From the NCBI GenBank assembly GCA_018500065.2, contig JAHBAO020000389.1:1-10177 (forward strand): DNA of 10,177 nucleotides, read 5' to 3'. The DNA comes from Octadecabacter sp. (GTDB lineage: Bacteria > Pseudomonadota > Alphaproteobacteria > Rhodobacterales > Rhodobacteraceae). Each line of letters starts with the position of its first letter. The first letter of the stretch is position 1. This document shows positions 1 through 7,081 of the stretch, piece after piece. A program made the translations under genes and the position numbers. The notes under the pieces are model-generated. The model was given only the letters and a program-made list of their open reading frames with translations, was not told the DNA's origin and searched no databases.

Positions 1-143
1 GGTAGCGAGAGCGCCCTTCGAGGAACTACTATTAGCGTTGTTTCGTTTGAATTTTAACGCCTAATTGGTCAAGCAAGATTGAAAAAATGCAAGACGTGAT
101 GCTGCACAGCTGTGCCACCGGGCGGAAAGCGCCGAGCAAAATA

Positions 144-848
144 TTATACTGCTAGTGTGGCAATTCCCCACAGAATTAGCCCAAAGCCTAACGGCTTTGT
201 AAGATGTTTGCCGATGTCTGGCAGCTTTTCGAGTGTCATGAGGAGTGTCGCTCCTCCCATCCACAAAAGATCCATTATTCCGCCGACGAAGCCAATCACC
301 ATCAGCCCCCAGCAGCACGCAACACAATAGACGCCGTGATGAAATCCCATGGACACTCCACCGACGAACCCGGGTCTCCAGTGCGCGAGAAATTGAAACA
401 TGGGGGAACGACAGTGAGCTAGGCATTTGTCTTTGAGAGACGTAAATTGATAGACACCCGCAGATATCAAAAGCACCGCCGAAAAGACATTAGATATTGA
501 TTTTCCCATTTTGGTGAGAAGCCCAAGTTCGATCAACCAAAGCTGGGCGAGGGAAATTAATGCGGCAAAACCAACCCAAACAACAAAGAAGCCCAAGACG
601 ACACCAATCGACCCTACCCTACTGCCATTAGCTGACGTGATAAGGTCCTCATAAGCGCGCATCGTGGGCACAAACGTTGGCCCCATCATTGCCGCCATCA
701 TAATCGCCCACATCGCAAACAAGCCGGCAAACTGACCGGGCATCATAGACATGGGGGCGGCCACCATGCTGAACATTACCCACCACGCCCACAGAACAAT
801 CAGGAAAAACCCGATCCAAAACACGTTTCTCGTAAGCGTTTGCTGCAT
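144..848 (-). CDS. DUF2182 predicted metal-binding integral membrane protein
   Basis: A 234-residue, very hydrophobic protein that I recognise as the DUF2182 family (predicted metal-binding integral membrane proteins); its biochemical role is unknown. Visible features are an N-terminal membrane segment (about residues 9-30), a Met-rich segment MWAIMMAAMMGP (46-57), hydrophobic stretches at about 80-110 and 120-135, and a cluster of possible metal ligands: C142 and H145-C146 in the loop KCLAHC, H170-H171, then C175, C178 and C179 in YCVACC. A further C-terminal membrane segment lies near 218-234. The Cys/His/Met spacing is conserved-looking and suits soft-metal binding such as Cu+, but this is inference. 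It starts 80 bases after dsbB on the same strand and may share its transcript. The ATG at 848 has no clear Shine-Dalgarno sequence. Family assignment is fairly sure; the copper role rests on context. Confidence 0.85.
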   Translation of the reverse strand: MQQTLTRNVFWIGFFLIVLWAWWVMFSMVAAPMSMMPGQFAGLFAMWAIMMAAMMGPTFVPTMRAYEDLITSANGSRVGSIGVVLGFFVVWVGFAALISLAQLWLIELGLLTKMGKSISNVFSAVLLISAGVYQFTSLKDKCLAHCRSPMFQFLAHWRPGFVGGVSMGFHHGVYCVACCWGLMVIGFVGGIMDLLWMGGATLLMTLEKLPDIGKHLTKPLGFGLILWGIATLAV

Positions 849-928
849 GTTTAGTGGTGGCTTTCAGTAAAATCTTGAGAAATACGAGAGTTCAAAACCG
901 GAAGACCAGTGCCCTATAACAAAGCAAC

Positions 929-1405
929 TTAGAGCTTTGAATTGTCCTTTTTCAGGAAGGCAAAGATCCAGACACCAACAATGACGAAGCTGAAGACTGC
1001 ATTCCAACTCGCCATGGACAAGCTAAGAAATTGCCAGGCGACCTGGTCACACATCACAAGATTCACCGGAGTATCGGTTGATAACAAATCTTCCACCGGT
1101 AGGTCTAATCCCGTCCCGGTACACGACGTTGGGCCCTGCCACCATTTCCGTTCGACGCCTGTATGAAAGACGCCGATAGTTGCCGTTACAAGAACAGTCG
1201 CGGCTCCAAAAAGGTAGGCGAACCTAAACCGCAACCCTACCAGAACGACAAGGCCAATCAGAACCGCGATCGCGTGGGGATATCGTTGCCATATGCACAT
1301 CGGACATGGTGCGTAGCCAAGCGCCTGAAAGATCCATGCGCCCGCCAATAAGGCTGCGGATCCGGCAGCGGCGATTAGCCCGATTTTATGAGAGGGATAT
1401 GTCAT
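929..1405 (-). CDS. dsbB: Disulfide bond formation protein B (DsbB family)
   Basis: An inner-membrane quinone-dependent oxidase that re-oxidises a periplasmic DsbA-type thiol protein. The 158-residue product has four hydrophobic segments (about 9-30, 43-58, 63-80 and 135-152). The first catalytic pair is C34-P-M-C37 in a CPMCIWQRYP motif, which is typical of the family. A second periplasmic pair, C95 and C119, lies between segments 3 and 4. Length and topology match DsbB. I chose the ATG at 1405 because GGAA lies six bases before it; an in-frame TTG at 1417 would add four residues but lacks a site. The gene is 80 bases upstream of the DUF2182 gene on the same strand. The ScsC/DsbA-like protein at 7082-7810 is a possible partner, although DsbB normally serves DsbA rather than ScsC. 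A decayed gene lies upstream. Confidence 0.93.
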   Translation of the reverse strand: MTYPSHKIGLIAAAGSAALLAGAWIFQALGYAPCPMCIWQRYPHAIAVLIGLVVLVGLRFRFAYLFGAATVLVTATIGVFHTGVERKWWQGPTSCTGTGLDLPVEDLLSTDTPVNLVMCDQVAWQFLSLSMASWNAVFSFVIVGVWIFAFLKKDNSKL

Positions 1406-1711
1406 TTGGTTTTCCAAGCAGCTATCAGTTTTGGTGACATTATCGAACGGAGTTTAGATCATCCATCCGATTAGACCCTTATTTCGACAGAGTTTTGTAT
1501 CCGTTTGTAGCAGCGCGAGTTGAACTTAAGCACGGCTGAACAGAAGAAGGTCAGCGGTCTTGGGGCATACTCGTTATTACCGAGCGTTTACTCAAAGCAA
1601 CGAAATCGACAAAAGCGTAAGACTGATCCATATGACCAAAATTTCCGCAAGGACCCGAATTGTCGGTGTAGCTACTGCGGCACCCCCTGCCCCCTCGCCT
1701 GAAAACAGGGA
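1406..1711. other. Gene-free stretch between dsbB and the DUF1007 relic
   Basis: No convincing gene on either strand. The plus strand has a 60-codon TTG-started frame (1520-1702) with no ribosome site and no recognisable family. On the minus strand, bases 1595-1654 encode a 20-residue hydrophobic run (containing ILVIWISLTLL) that ends at a TGA. It lies just downstream of the DUF1007 relic, where this family is often followed by a NicO-type nickel/cobalt transporter gene. It could be the eroded N-terminal membrane helix of such a gene, but this is weak. The promoter of the dsbB transcript probably lies in the dsbB-proximal half, but I cannot place confident -35 and -10 boxes. Confidence 0.4.
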
Positions 1712-2314
1712 CTAAGACGCGCATGTGACAACGATCCGATCTGCGATCAATTCACCCAATGGGCAATTTGCGGTGTTTCTTCTCAACATAGCTGTGCGAG
1801 GCTTTGCTACACTTCATCGGCCTGACTGCCTGCAACTTAGGGCACCACCACATTTGGGCAGCCGTCGCCACCTATGAAGACGGGTTGATTGGTAATTGAG
1901 AATGCAAATAAATATGTCGATACTTAAAATGCGACTTCAACTTTTTTCGTCAGATTAATTTCTTCAGCCAACTTGCGTATAAAGGTCAGCCGCAGACGGC
2001 TATCAACAAGCTCAACGGCAACATCGCTTGGCCAATCCATTTTCGACGTTTTCTTCGTCGATGACCAGATACGCGGACCAATCGAAATCATCTGGAAATT
2101 CAGCGTAAGACGCGCGAATGGTTTCACGCTCGGCGGCAGATCGTACAGTGTAGCAAATTCGTCAAATAGCCAAGTGACCGACAATGCATCAAGCGTTGCC
2201 CCGTCTGGCATAAAGAAATCCACTACGCCGTCTACGAACACATGAGGACGGCCAGACAACGGAACGGCGCGACCTAAGGGGCAAAGAAAGCCCGGTGGTC
2301 AGCGAACGGTTCAA
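1712..2314 (-). pseudogene. Decayed DUF1007 family gene (several frameshifts and stops)
   Basis: DUF1007 proteins are exported proteins of about 200 residues, often found next to metal (Ni/Co-type) transporters. Pieces of the family can be read in order over about 600 bases. A possible TTG start at 2314 (GGGG eight bases before) begins a signal-like MNRSLTTGLSLPL. The frame then changes to RPHVFVDGVVDFF and LSVTWLFDEFATLY (down to about 2140). It changes again to EFPDDFDWSAYLVIDEENV (about 2037-2137), then returns to WPSDVAVELVDSRLRLTF and VEVAF. Next comes a TAA at 1924-1926, after which family-like sequence continues (STYLFAFSITN, EETPQIAHWV) through further in-frame stops at 1837, 1807 and 1783. 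A last frame change gives GELIADRIVVTC before a TAG at 1712-1714. A short deletion after FATLY is also likely. Bases 1924-2259 form an open 111-codon frame that could be mistaken for a gene. It follows the first multicopper oxidase gene by 64 bases. Confidence 0.82.
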
Positions 2315-2378
2315 AATGGCGTCCCCAATGAGTGTCTTTTATCGTTCAAACGGGTTCGGAAACGCATCCACGAAACGA

Positions 2379-3680
2379 TCACGTGACATCAATCCACGTC
2401 ACCATTCCGTCAGCTTGATGGGACAACATATGGCAATGCAAAAGCCATCGCCCGCGGTTCGTGAACTGACAGGCGATAATCCGCGTCTGCCCCGGTTCCA
2501 GCAGCGTTGTATCGCGGTAATCACCGATCGAACCGTCAGTCCCGATTTCGTAAAAATGCTGACCATGCAGATGGATCGCGTGGGGCCATCCAGTCGCGTT
2601 CACAAGACGAATCGTCATCGCCGTATCTCGCTCAATTCGCACAAGGGGCTGGCCGGACAAGCCTGATTGATCATTGAAAGCCCAGCCCGCAAATCCCCTA
2701 TGCGCGCCGCCCCCTGCCCCGCCTTGCATGACTAGCTCAACATCTTGCGCCGCTCGGCCAAATGGAGCGGCAGGGTTTGAGGGCAACGCTGAAACCCCAA
2801 CCTTCCGTCTTGTCCGTTCTCCCGACGCCGAAAGACCGCCGAGAATAACTGCATCCTCGCGAACGTCATTCACGATGATTTCGCCCGTCACGTCCCCTAT
2901 CACATCGGCCCGCTGGCCCGGCCCAAGCGTTAGAACGCCAAAAACACGCGGGTCTGCCAACGGCATACCGTCCAGCGCCACAAGACGACCGTTCATCCCT
3001 GTTATCTGCACCGCGACGATGCGGTCCGTCGCCGTGTTGATCAGCCGCAACCTTATCCGGTCGCCAATTCGAACTGGTTGTGGATCAGATAAATGGGCCT
3101 TTTGGACGTTCCCGATACGACCAAGCGTTGTGAACGCTAAAGTATCGGTATCGGGGTCAAATCGCCCGCTGGCGTCTATCTTCAAATCCAAAAGCTGCAC
3201 GGTTATGTCGCGGTCGACGTCCGGTGGGTGAGTTTCTGTAATGATCAAAGGACCAAACAAGCCCCGCGCCACCTGATCATAAGATAAATAATGCGCGTGA
3301 TACCAATACGTGCCCGCATCGGGCACCGAAAACCTGTATTCAAACGATTGGCGCGGGGACAAAACTTCTTGTGTCAACATGGATACGCCGTCCATCGCGT
3401 TGGGCACACGAATACCATGCCAGTGGATCAGCGTCCCTTCCTCCAGCGCGTTGTCCAACCGCGCGTCCAATCTGTCACCCTGCTGTAATCGAATTTCTGC
3501 GCCGGGGAAGGTGCCGTTATATGTCATCATCTGCGACGCCGGGCCATCTACGCCGGAAAGGCGCACATCACTCGGTTCGGCGCGAAAAATTAGCGACCTG
3601 TTCGCGGCCAACGCGCGGGTTGCGGGTACGGCTGCGGCCAGCGCTGCGGCAGACACCGACAACATGTGTCGCCGGTTCAT
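2379..3680 (-). CDS. Tat-exported three-domain multicopper oxidase (copy 1)
   Basis: A probable periplasmic copper oxidase of the CueO/laccase type, likely converting Cu+ to Cu2+ while reducing oxygen. The chosen start at 3680 gives 433 residues beginning MNRRHMLSV, a twin-arginine signal with a likely cleavage after ALA (residue 25). A frame open to 3764 would bury the signal behind 28 extra residues and overlap cueR. All four copper-ligand blocks are present: HWHG (H86, H88), WYHAH (H128, H130), HAIHLHG (H367, H370, H372) and HCHMLSHQADGM (H415, C416, H417, H421, M426). The type 1, 2 and 3 centres should therefore be intact. There is no long Met-rich insert like that of E. coli CueO, only a Gly-rich segment near 318-330. 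It lies 46 bases after cueR with no visible promoter between, so it probably belongs to the copA-cueR transcript. The ribosome site is weak. Confidence 0.93.
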   Translation of the reverse strand: MNRRHMLSVSAAALAAAVPATRALAANRSLIFRAEPSDVRLSGVDGPASQMMTYNGTFPGAEIRLQQGDRLDARLDNALEEGTLIHWHGIRVPNAMDGVSMLTQEVLSPRQSFEYRFSVPDAGTYWYHAHYLSYDQVARGLFGPLIITETHPPDVDRDITVQLLDLKIDASGRFDPDTDTLAFTTLGRIGNVQKAHLSDPQPVRIGDRIRLRLINTATDRIVAVQITGMNGRLVALDGMPLADPRVFGVLTLGPGQRADVIGDVTGEIIVNDVREDAVILGGLSASGERTRRKVGVSALPSNPAAPFGRAAQDVELVMQGGAGGGAHRGFAGWAFNDQSGLSGQPLVRIERDTAMTIRLVNATGWPHAIHLHGQHFYEIGTDGSIGDYRDTTLLEPGQTRIIACQFTNRGRWLLHCHMLSHQADGMVTWIDVT

Positions 3681-3726
3681 TTTTTGCACTGCCGATGCTC
3701 CGCTTCCAACTTTGGTTCGTCGATTT

Positions 3727-4131
3727 TCAACGCACGGGTTCCATCGCCAATTGCGCCAGATCATTCAGAATCGGGCAATCTGGCCGGTTATCGCCAGAAC
3801 AACACTCAACCAAATGCGCGAGAGTAGATCGCATGGATTGTAGTTGTTTGATTTTGTCATCAATCACGCTCAGATGATCCTTTGCGACCGCTTTGACCTG
3901 CGCACTTTCGCGAGTTTGATCCTCGTAAAGCGCCATCAATGTCCGGCAGTCTTCAATCGTGAAACCCAAGGCCCGCGCGCGGCCTAAGAACGCCAATTTA
4001 TGAAGGTCGTTATCGCGAAAAACGCGATATCCATTTTCTGACCGCTGCGGCGTGACCAATTTGATGTCTTCATAGTAACGGATCGTTTTCGCTGGAAGGC
4101 CTGTTCGGTCCGCGACATCTCCGATGTTCAT
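3727..4131 (-). CDS. cueR: MerR-family Cu(I)-responsive regulator (CueR/HmrR type)
   Basis: A 134-residue transcription activator that binds the over-long spacer of copper promoters and, on binding Cu+, distorts it so that RNA polymerase can initiate. The N-terminal helix-turn-helix and wing are typical of MerR (NIGDVADRTGLPAKTIRYYE, residues 2-21; NGYRVF, 33-38). A dimerisation helix spans about 78-108. The metal loop has C111 and C119 separated by seven residues (CSGDNRPDC) followed by PIL, matching the CueR C112/C120 pair. S76 sits where CueR has S77, a mark of monovalent-metal sensors. An extra C110 precedes the loop. AAGGAG eight bases before the ATG overlaps the copA stop codon, and the gap to copA is only 12 bases, so the genes are surely cotranscribed and the regulator should be autoregulated. 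Its likely sites are the two promoters between copA and copZ. Confidence 0.95.
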   Translation of the reverse strand: MNIGDVADRTGLPAKTIRYYEDIKLVTPQRSENGYRVFRDNDLHKLAFLGRARALGFTIEDCRTLMALYEDQTRESAQVKAVAKDHLSVIDDKIKQLQSMRSTLAHLVECCSGDNRPDCPILNDLAQLAMEPVR

Positions 4132-4143
4132 ACCTGATACTCC

Positions 4144-6651
4144 TTATTCTGCTGGAACTGTTGATCGCACGATTGCCGAAGGCGCGACCAAATGACGTTC
4201 ATCCATGGCCGGTTTGATCCGCCGCAGACGCAACGCGTTGGTCAGCACAAACACCGAACTCAATGCCATTGCCCCTGCCGCCAGAACGGGCGACAAAAGA
4301 ACGCCGAACGCTGGGTACAACACGCCCGCCGCGACTGGGATCAGCGCCACGTTATAGCCGAACGCCCAGCCGAGGTTTTGCTTGATATTCGTCATCGTCT
4401 TTTGCGACACCGTGAACGCGTTCACTACACCGCGCAGATCGCCCGACATCAACACTACATCTGCACTTTCGATGGCAACGTCCGTGCCTGTGCCAATCGC
4501 TATGCCGACATCTGCATGCGCCAGCGCAGGTGCATCATTAATCCCGTCACCTACGAACGCGACCTTGCCGTGCTTGCGCAGATCATTCAGCGCCGCAACC
4601 TTGCCGTCAGGCAAAACGCTGGCAACGATATGATCAATTCCGATATCACGGGCAATTGCCTCTGCGGTTTCGCGTTTGTCGCCCGTAATCATCGCAACCT
4701 TCAAGCCAAGATCATGTAGCGCCGCAATCGCCACGCGGCTGGCGGGTTTAACGGGGTCAGACACGCCAATAACTGCCGCGATTTTTCCGTCAATGGCGGC
4801 AAAAAGCGCTGTGCGACCTTGACGCGCAAGATCGGTTTCCACCGTCGCCAAACCCTCCAGATCGATCCCCTCACGGATCATCAGACGATCTGCGCCGACC
4901 AATATTGTGACCCCTTCGACTATGGCCTGCACTCCGTAGCCCGTTATGGAAGCAAAGTCAGATACATCCAGACGCGCGGCCCCTTCCGCGCGTGCACCAC
5001 GCACGATGGCTTCAGCTATGGGGTGTTCGGATCGGCCTTCGACAGCGGCAATCTGAGCCAACACATCCGCGCGAACAAATCCGTCAGCCAGCACCAGTTC
5101 TGTAAGCTCTGGCCGTCCTTCCGTGACAGTGCCTGTTTTGTCTAAAGCAACGACGCCCACGGTGCCCAATTCTTGCAGCGCATCTCCTTTGCGGAACAAC
5201 ACGCCCATTTCGGCAGCCCGCCCCGTGCCGACCATGATCGACGTGGGCGTCGCCAGACCCATCGCACAAGGGCACGCGATGATCAGCACCGACACACCTG
5301 CGACCAGCGCATAGGTCAACGCGGGCGATGGTCCGAACACCGCCCAAACCGCAACTGTTAGTATTGCCAATGCCATGACAGCGGGAACGAACCACAACGT
5401 AATCCGGTCGACCAAGCCTTGAATGGGGAGTTTAGCCCCTTGCGCATCTTCAACCATACGAATGATCTGGGCCAGTGTCGTGTCGTTACCAACGCGCGTT
5501 GCGCGCACAGTCAGGCTGCCTGCACCGTTCACGGTACCACCAGTGACGGATGCGCCTACACCTTTGGATACTGGCACTGGTTCGCCTGTAATCATGCTTT
5601 CATCAACGTGGCTTTCGCCCTCGTTAACCTCACCATCCACAGCGACGCGTTCACCTGGCCGCACGACGATCAAATCGTTGACCGACAAGGTTGCAATATC
5701 GACCTCGATCACGTCCCCATCGCGCAAAACGCGCGCCGTCTGCGCCTGCAACCCTAGTAATTTCTGGATCGCCGCTCCCGTGCGTCCCTTCGCGCGCGCC
5801 TCAAGCCAACGCCCAACAAGCACCAAAACAACGATCACCGCTGCGGCCTCATAATATACTGCGCGCACCGCGTCCGGCATCAAGGACGGAGCAAAGGTTG
5901 CAACCAGCGAATAAACGTACGCAGCCCCCGTCCCCACAGCGACGAGGCTGTTCATATCCGGCGCGCCCTTTAACAGCGCGGGAAAACCCTTGGTGTAAAA
6001 CGTACGCCCCGGTCCAACCAAAACAGCCGTCGTCAAAACGAACTGCACCAGCCAACTGGACTGCTGGCCGATTGTGTTTTGGATCAACATATGAATAACA
6101 GGGATCAGGTGGCTGCCCATTTCAATCAACAACACAGGCAACGCTAACACTGCGGCGATCATAACGCGCCGCGCAAGGCCGCGCGCCTCTTCTTCTTTGC
6201 GCGCCACTCGGTCTTGACCGTCATTTGCTTCTGCGATGGTGGTCGGGTAACCCGCTTTGGTTGCGGCGCGCATCAATGCTGCGGTATCTGTAACTCCTTG
6301 CAGGTAGGTCACCTTCGCCGTTTCCGACGCTAGATTGACGTTTACATCTACCACACCCGGCACCCCTTGAAACGCCAGATCAACTCGGCCGACACAGGAC
6401 GCACACGACATTGATGCCACGTTGAAAACCACATCCGCTTGCCGCGCGGGATAGCCAAGTTCGCGCAACGCCTGAACCGCCTTAGTCACATCCTCGGGCT
6501 CGCCGATCTGGAAACGCGCGGTTTCCGATGCAAGATTCACTGACACGTTTGTCAACCCGTCCACCGCCAGAAGCCCTTTCTCGACACGTCCGACGCAGGA
6601 CGCGCAGGACATACCTTCGACGGATAGCGATATTGTCTGATGTTCGGTCAT
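4144..6651 (-). CDS. copA: Copper-exporting P1B-type ATPase CopA
   Basis: An inner-membrane pump that exports cytosolic Cu+ to the periplasm using ATP. The 835-residue product has two N-terminal heavy-metal-associated domains (C16-A-S-C19 and C83-A-S-C86, both in MSCASCVGRV). These are followed by membrane helices (about 162-280), the actuator TGE (355-357), the transport-site CPC (460-462), the phosphorylated D504 in DKTGT, the nucleotide-binding SEHP (541-544), TGD (656-658) and GDGIND (701-706). Two final helices carry Y766-N767 and M795-xx-SS. This is the full P1B-1 Cu+ signature at normal length. I start at the ATG at 6651, after a GAGAG-type site. The in-frame GTG at 6675 falls at the predicted transcription start and has no room for a ribosome site. 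The gene heads a likely operon with cueR and the first oxidase and is driven by the promoter at 6680-6710. Confidence 0.97.
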   Translation of the reverse strand: MTEHQTISLSVEGMSCASCVGRVEKGLLAVDGLTNVSVNLASETARFQIGEPEDVTKAVQALRELGYPARQADVVFNVASMSCASCVGRVDLAFQGVPGVVDVNVNLASETAKVTYLQGVTDTAALMRAATKAGYPTTIAEANDGQDRVARKEEEARGLARRVMIAAVLALPVLLIEMGSHLIPVIHMLIQNTIGQQSSWLVQFVLTTAVLVGPGRTFYTKGFPALLKGAPDMNSLVAVGTGAAYVYSLVATFAPSLMPDAVRAVYYEAAAVIVVLVLVGRWLEARAKGRTGAAIQKLLGLQAQTARVLRDGDVIEVDIATLSVNDLIVVRPGERVAVDGEVNEGESHVDESMITGEPVPVSKGVGASVTGGTVNGAGSLTVRATRVGNDTTLAQIIRMVEDAQGAKLPIQGLVDRITLWFVPAVMALAILTVAVWAVFGPSPALTYALVAGVSVLIIACPCAMGLATPTSIMVGTGRAAEMGVLFRKGDALQELGTVGVVALDKTGTVTEGRPELTELVLADGFVRADVLAQIAAVEGRSEHPIAEAIVRGARAEGAARLDVSDFASITGYGVQAIVEGVTILVGADRLMIREGIDLEGLATVETDLARQGRTALFAAIDGKIAAVIGVSDPVKPASRVAIAALHDLGLKVAMITGDKRETAEAIARDIGIDHIVASVLPDGKVAALNDLRKHGKVAFVGDGINDAPALAHADVGIAIGTGTDVAIESADVVLMSGDLRGVVNAFTVSQKTMTNIKQNLGWAFGYNVALIPVAAGVLYPAFGVLLSPVLAAGAMALSSVFVLTNALRLRRIKPAMDERHLVAPSAIVRSTVPAE

Positions 6652-6679
6652 AACGGTCTTCTCTCTTTGGTTCACCCTT

Positions 6680-6710
6680 TAGATAGGGATTCCAGCTACT
6701 GGAAGGTCAA
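6680..6710 (-). promoter_or_regulatory. CueR-type promoter of copA
   Basis: On the minus strand, -35 TTGACC (6705-6710) and -10 TATCTA (6680-6685) are separated by exactly 19 bases. Such over-long spacing is the hallmark of MerR-activated promoters. The spacer contains a perfect dyad, TTCCAG-TAG-CTGGAA (6690-6704), placed where CueR/HmrR dimers bind. The predicted transcription start, near 6673, leaves a leader of about 20 bases before the copA ATG. Binding by the CueR encoded at 3727-4131 is inferred. Confidence 0.88.
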
Positions 6711-6758
6711 GAACAAAGTTTCAACAATGGGCGGGTCTAAGAAATTTGATCAAACTAA

Positions 6759-6789
6759 TTGACCTTACACCAACTGGAAGCACTACATC
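6759..6789 (+). promoter_or_regulatory. CueR-type promoter of the copZ-like gene
   Basis: On the plus strand, -35 TTGACC (6759-6764) and -10 TACATC (6784-6789) again flank a 19-base spacer. The spacer shares CCTT and CTGGAA in the same positions as the copA promoter, but the left half-site is degenerate (TTACAC instead of TTCCAG). The copZ ATG lies 30 bases beyond the -10 box. The site faces away from the copA promoter, with 48 bases between the two -35 boxes, so one regulator could drive both directions. Confidence 0.8.
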
Positions 6790-6819
6790 ATTCGTTATGA
6801 ACAACTAGATGAGGATTTC

Positions 6820-7020
6820 ATGAAGTTTAGCGTTCCAAAAATGAGCTGTGGCCATTGCACCAGCACTATCGAAAAAGCAGTTAAGGCCGCGTACGCGTCA
6901 GCGACGATCACCTGTGATCTCTCTGACCGGACGGTGACCATCCAAGGCAACATGCCTGCGGATGAATTGAGCAACGTGATCAACGGCGCGGGTTATGAAA
7001 ACACGCTTGTCGCTGCCTGA
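6820..7020 (+). CDS. copZ: CopZ-like cytosolic copper chaperone (single HMA domain)
   Basis: A 66-residue heavy-metal-associated domain protein that binds Cu+ in the cytosol and passes it to CopA. The metal-binding motif MSCGHC (residues 8-13) has C10 and C13, and the predicted beta-alpha-beta-beta-alpha-beta fold fills the whole length. There is no signal peptide or membrane segment. GAGG lies seven bases before the ATG. It is the only clear plus-strand gene in the window. It is divergent from copA and shares its control region, and it is convergent with the ScsC-like gene, with a hairpin between them. The loop residues GH differ from the AS of the two CopA domains, consistent with a soluble donor. 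The similar HMA domains of mercury (MerP) or zinc proteins are less likely given the neighbours. Confidence 0.93.
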   Translation: MKFSVPKMSCGHCTSTIEKAVKAAYASATITCDLSDRTVTIQGNMPADELSNVINGAGYENTLVAA

Positions 7021-7043
7021 CGACCACTTGCCCGTAACAAGAA

Positions 7044-7070
7044 GCCACCGCCTGCCGGGCGGGCGGTGGC
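7044..7070. terminator. Bidirectional terminator hairpin between copZ and the ScsC-like gene
   Basis: A perfect nine-base inverted repeat, GCCACCGCC (7044-7052) and GGCGGTGGC (7062-7070), encloses a nine-base loop that can pair a little further. It begins 23 bases after the copZ stop and lies 11 bases from the stop of the convergent gene. On the minus strand it is followed by a T-rich TTCTTGTT, so it fits a rho-independent terminator best for the ScsC-like operon. On the plus strand no T-run follows. Confidence 0.75.
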
Positions 7071-7081
7071 CGACGTTATGA

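Noticed and set aside
67..72. TTGACC on the minus strand as another possible CueR promoter
   Set aside because: No dyad and no -10 box at 19 bases, and it points out of the window away from any visible gene.
104..115. Perfect 12-base palindrome GCACAGCTGTGC
   Set aside because: Isolated, with no flanking promoter or second copy seen; a palindrome of this length can arise by chance.
61..426. Minus-strand 121-codon frame at the left edge
   Set aside because: It overlaps the DUF2182 gene in another frame and its composition is unlike a real protein. The remaining bases 1-143 show no supported gene.
1520..1702. Plus-strand 60-codon frame with a CRCSYCGTPC cysteine cluster
   Set aside because: It begins with TTG, has no ribosome site and no recognisable family, and lies in a decayed region just downstream of the DUF1007 relic. 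The cysteines are probably chance.
2674..3231. Plus-strand 185-codon frame, with others at 3310-3877
   Set aside because: Antisense shadows of the first multicopper oxidase and cueR, low-complexity Pro/Ser/Arg-rich translations without ribosome sites.
3681..3764. Extended N-terminus of the first oxidase
   Set aside because: It would place 28 residues before the twin-arginine signal and overlap the end of cueR; start at 3680 fits export.
6652..6675. GTG at 6675 as the copA start, adding eight residues
   Set aside because: It coincides with the predicted transcription start and has no spaced ribosome site; the ATG at 6651 does.
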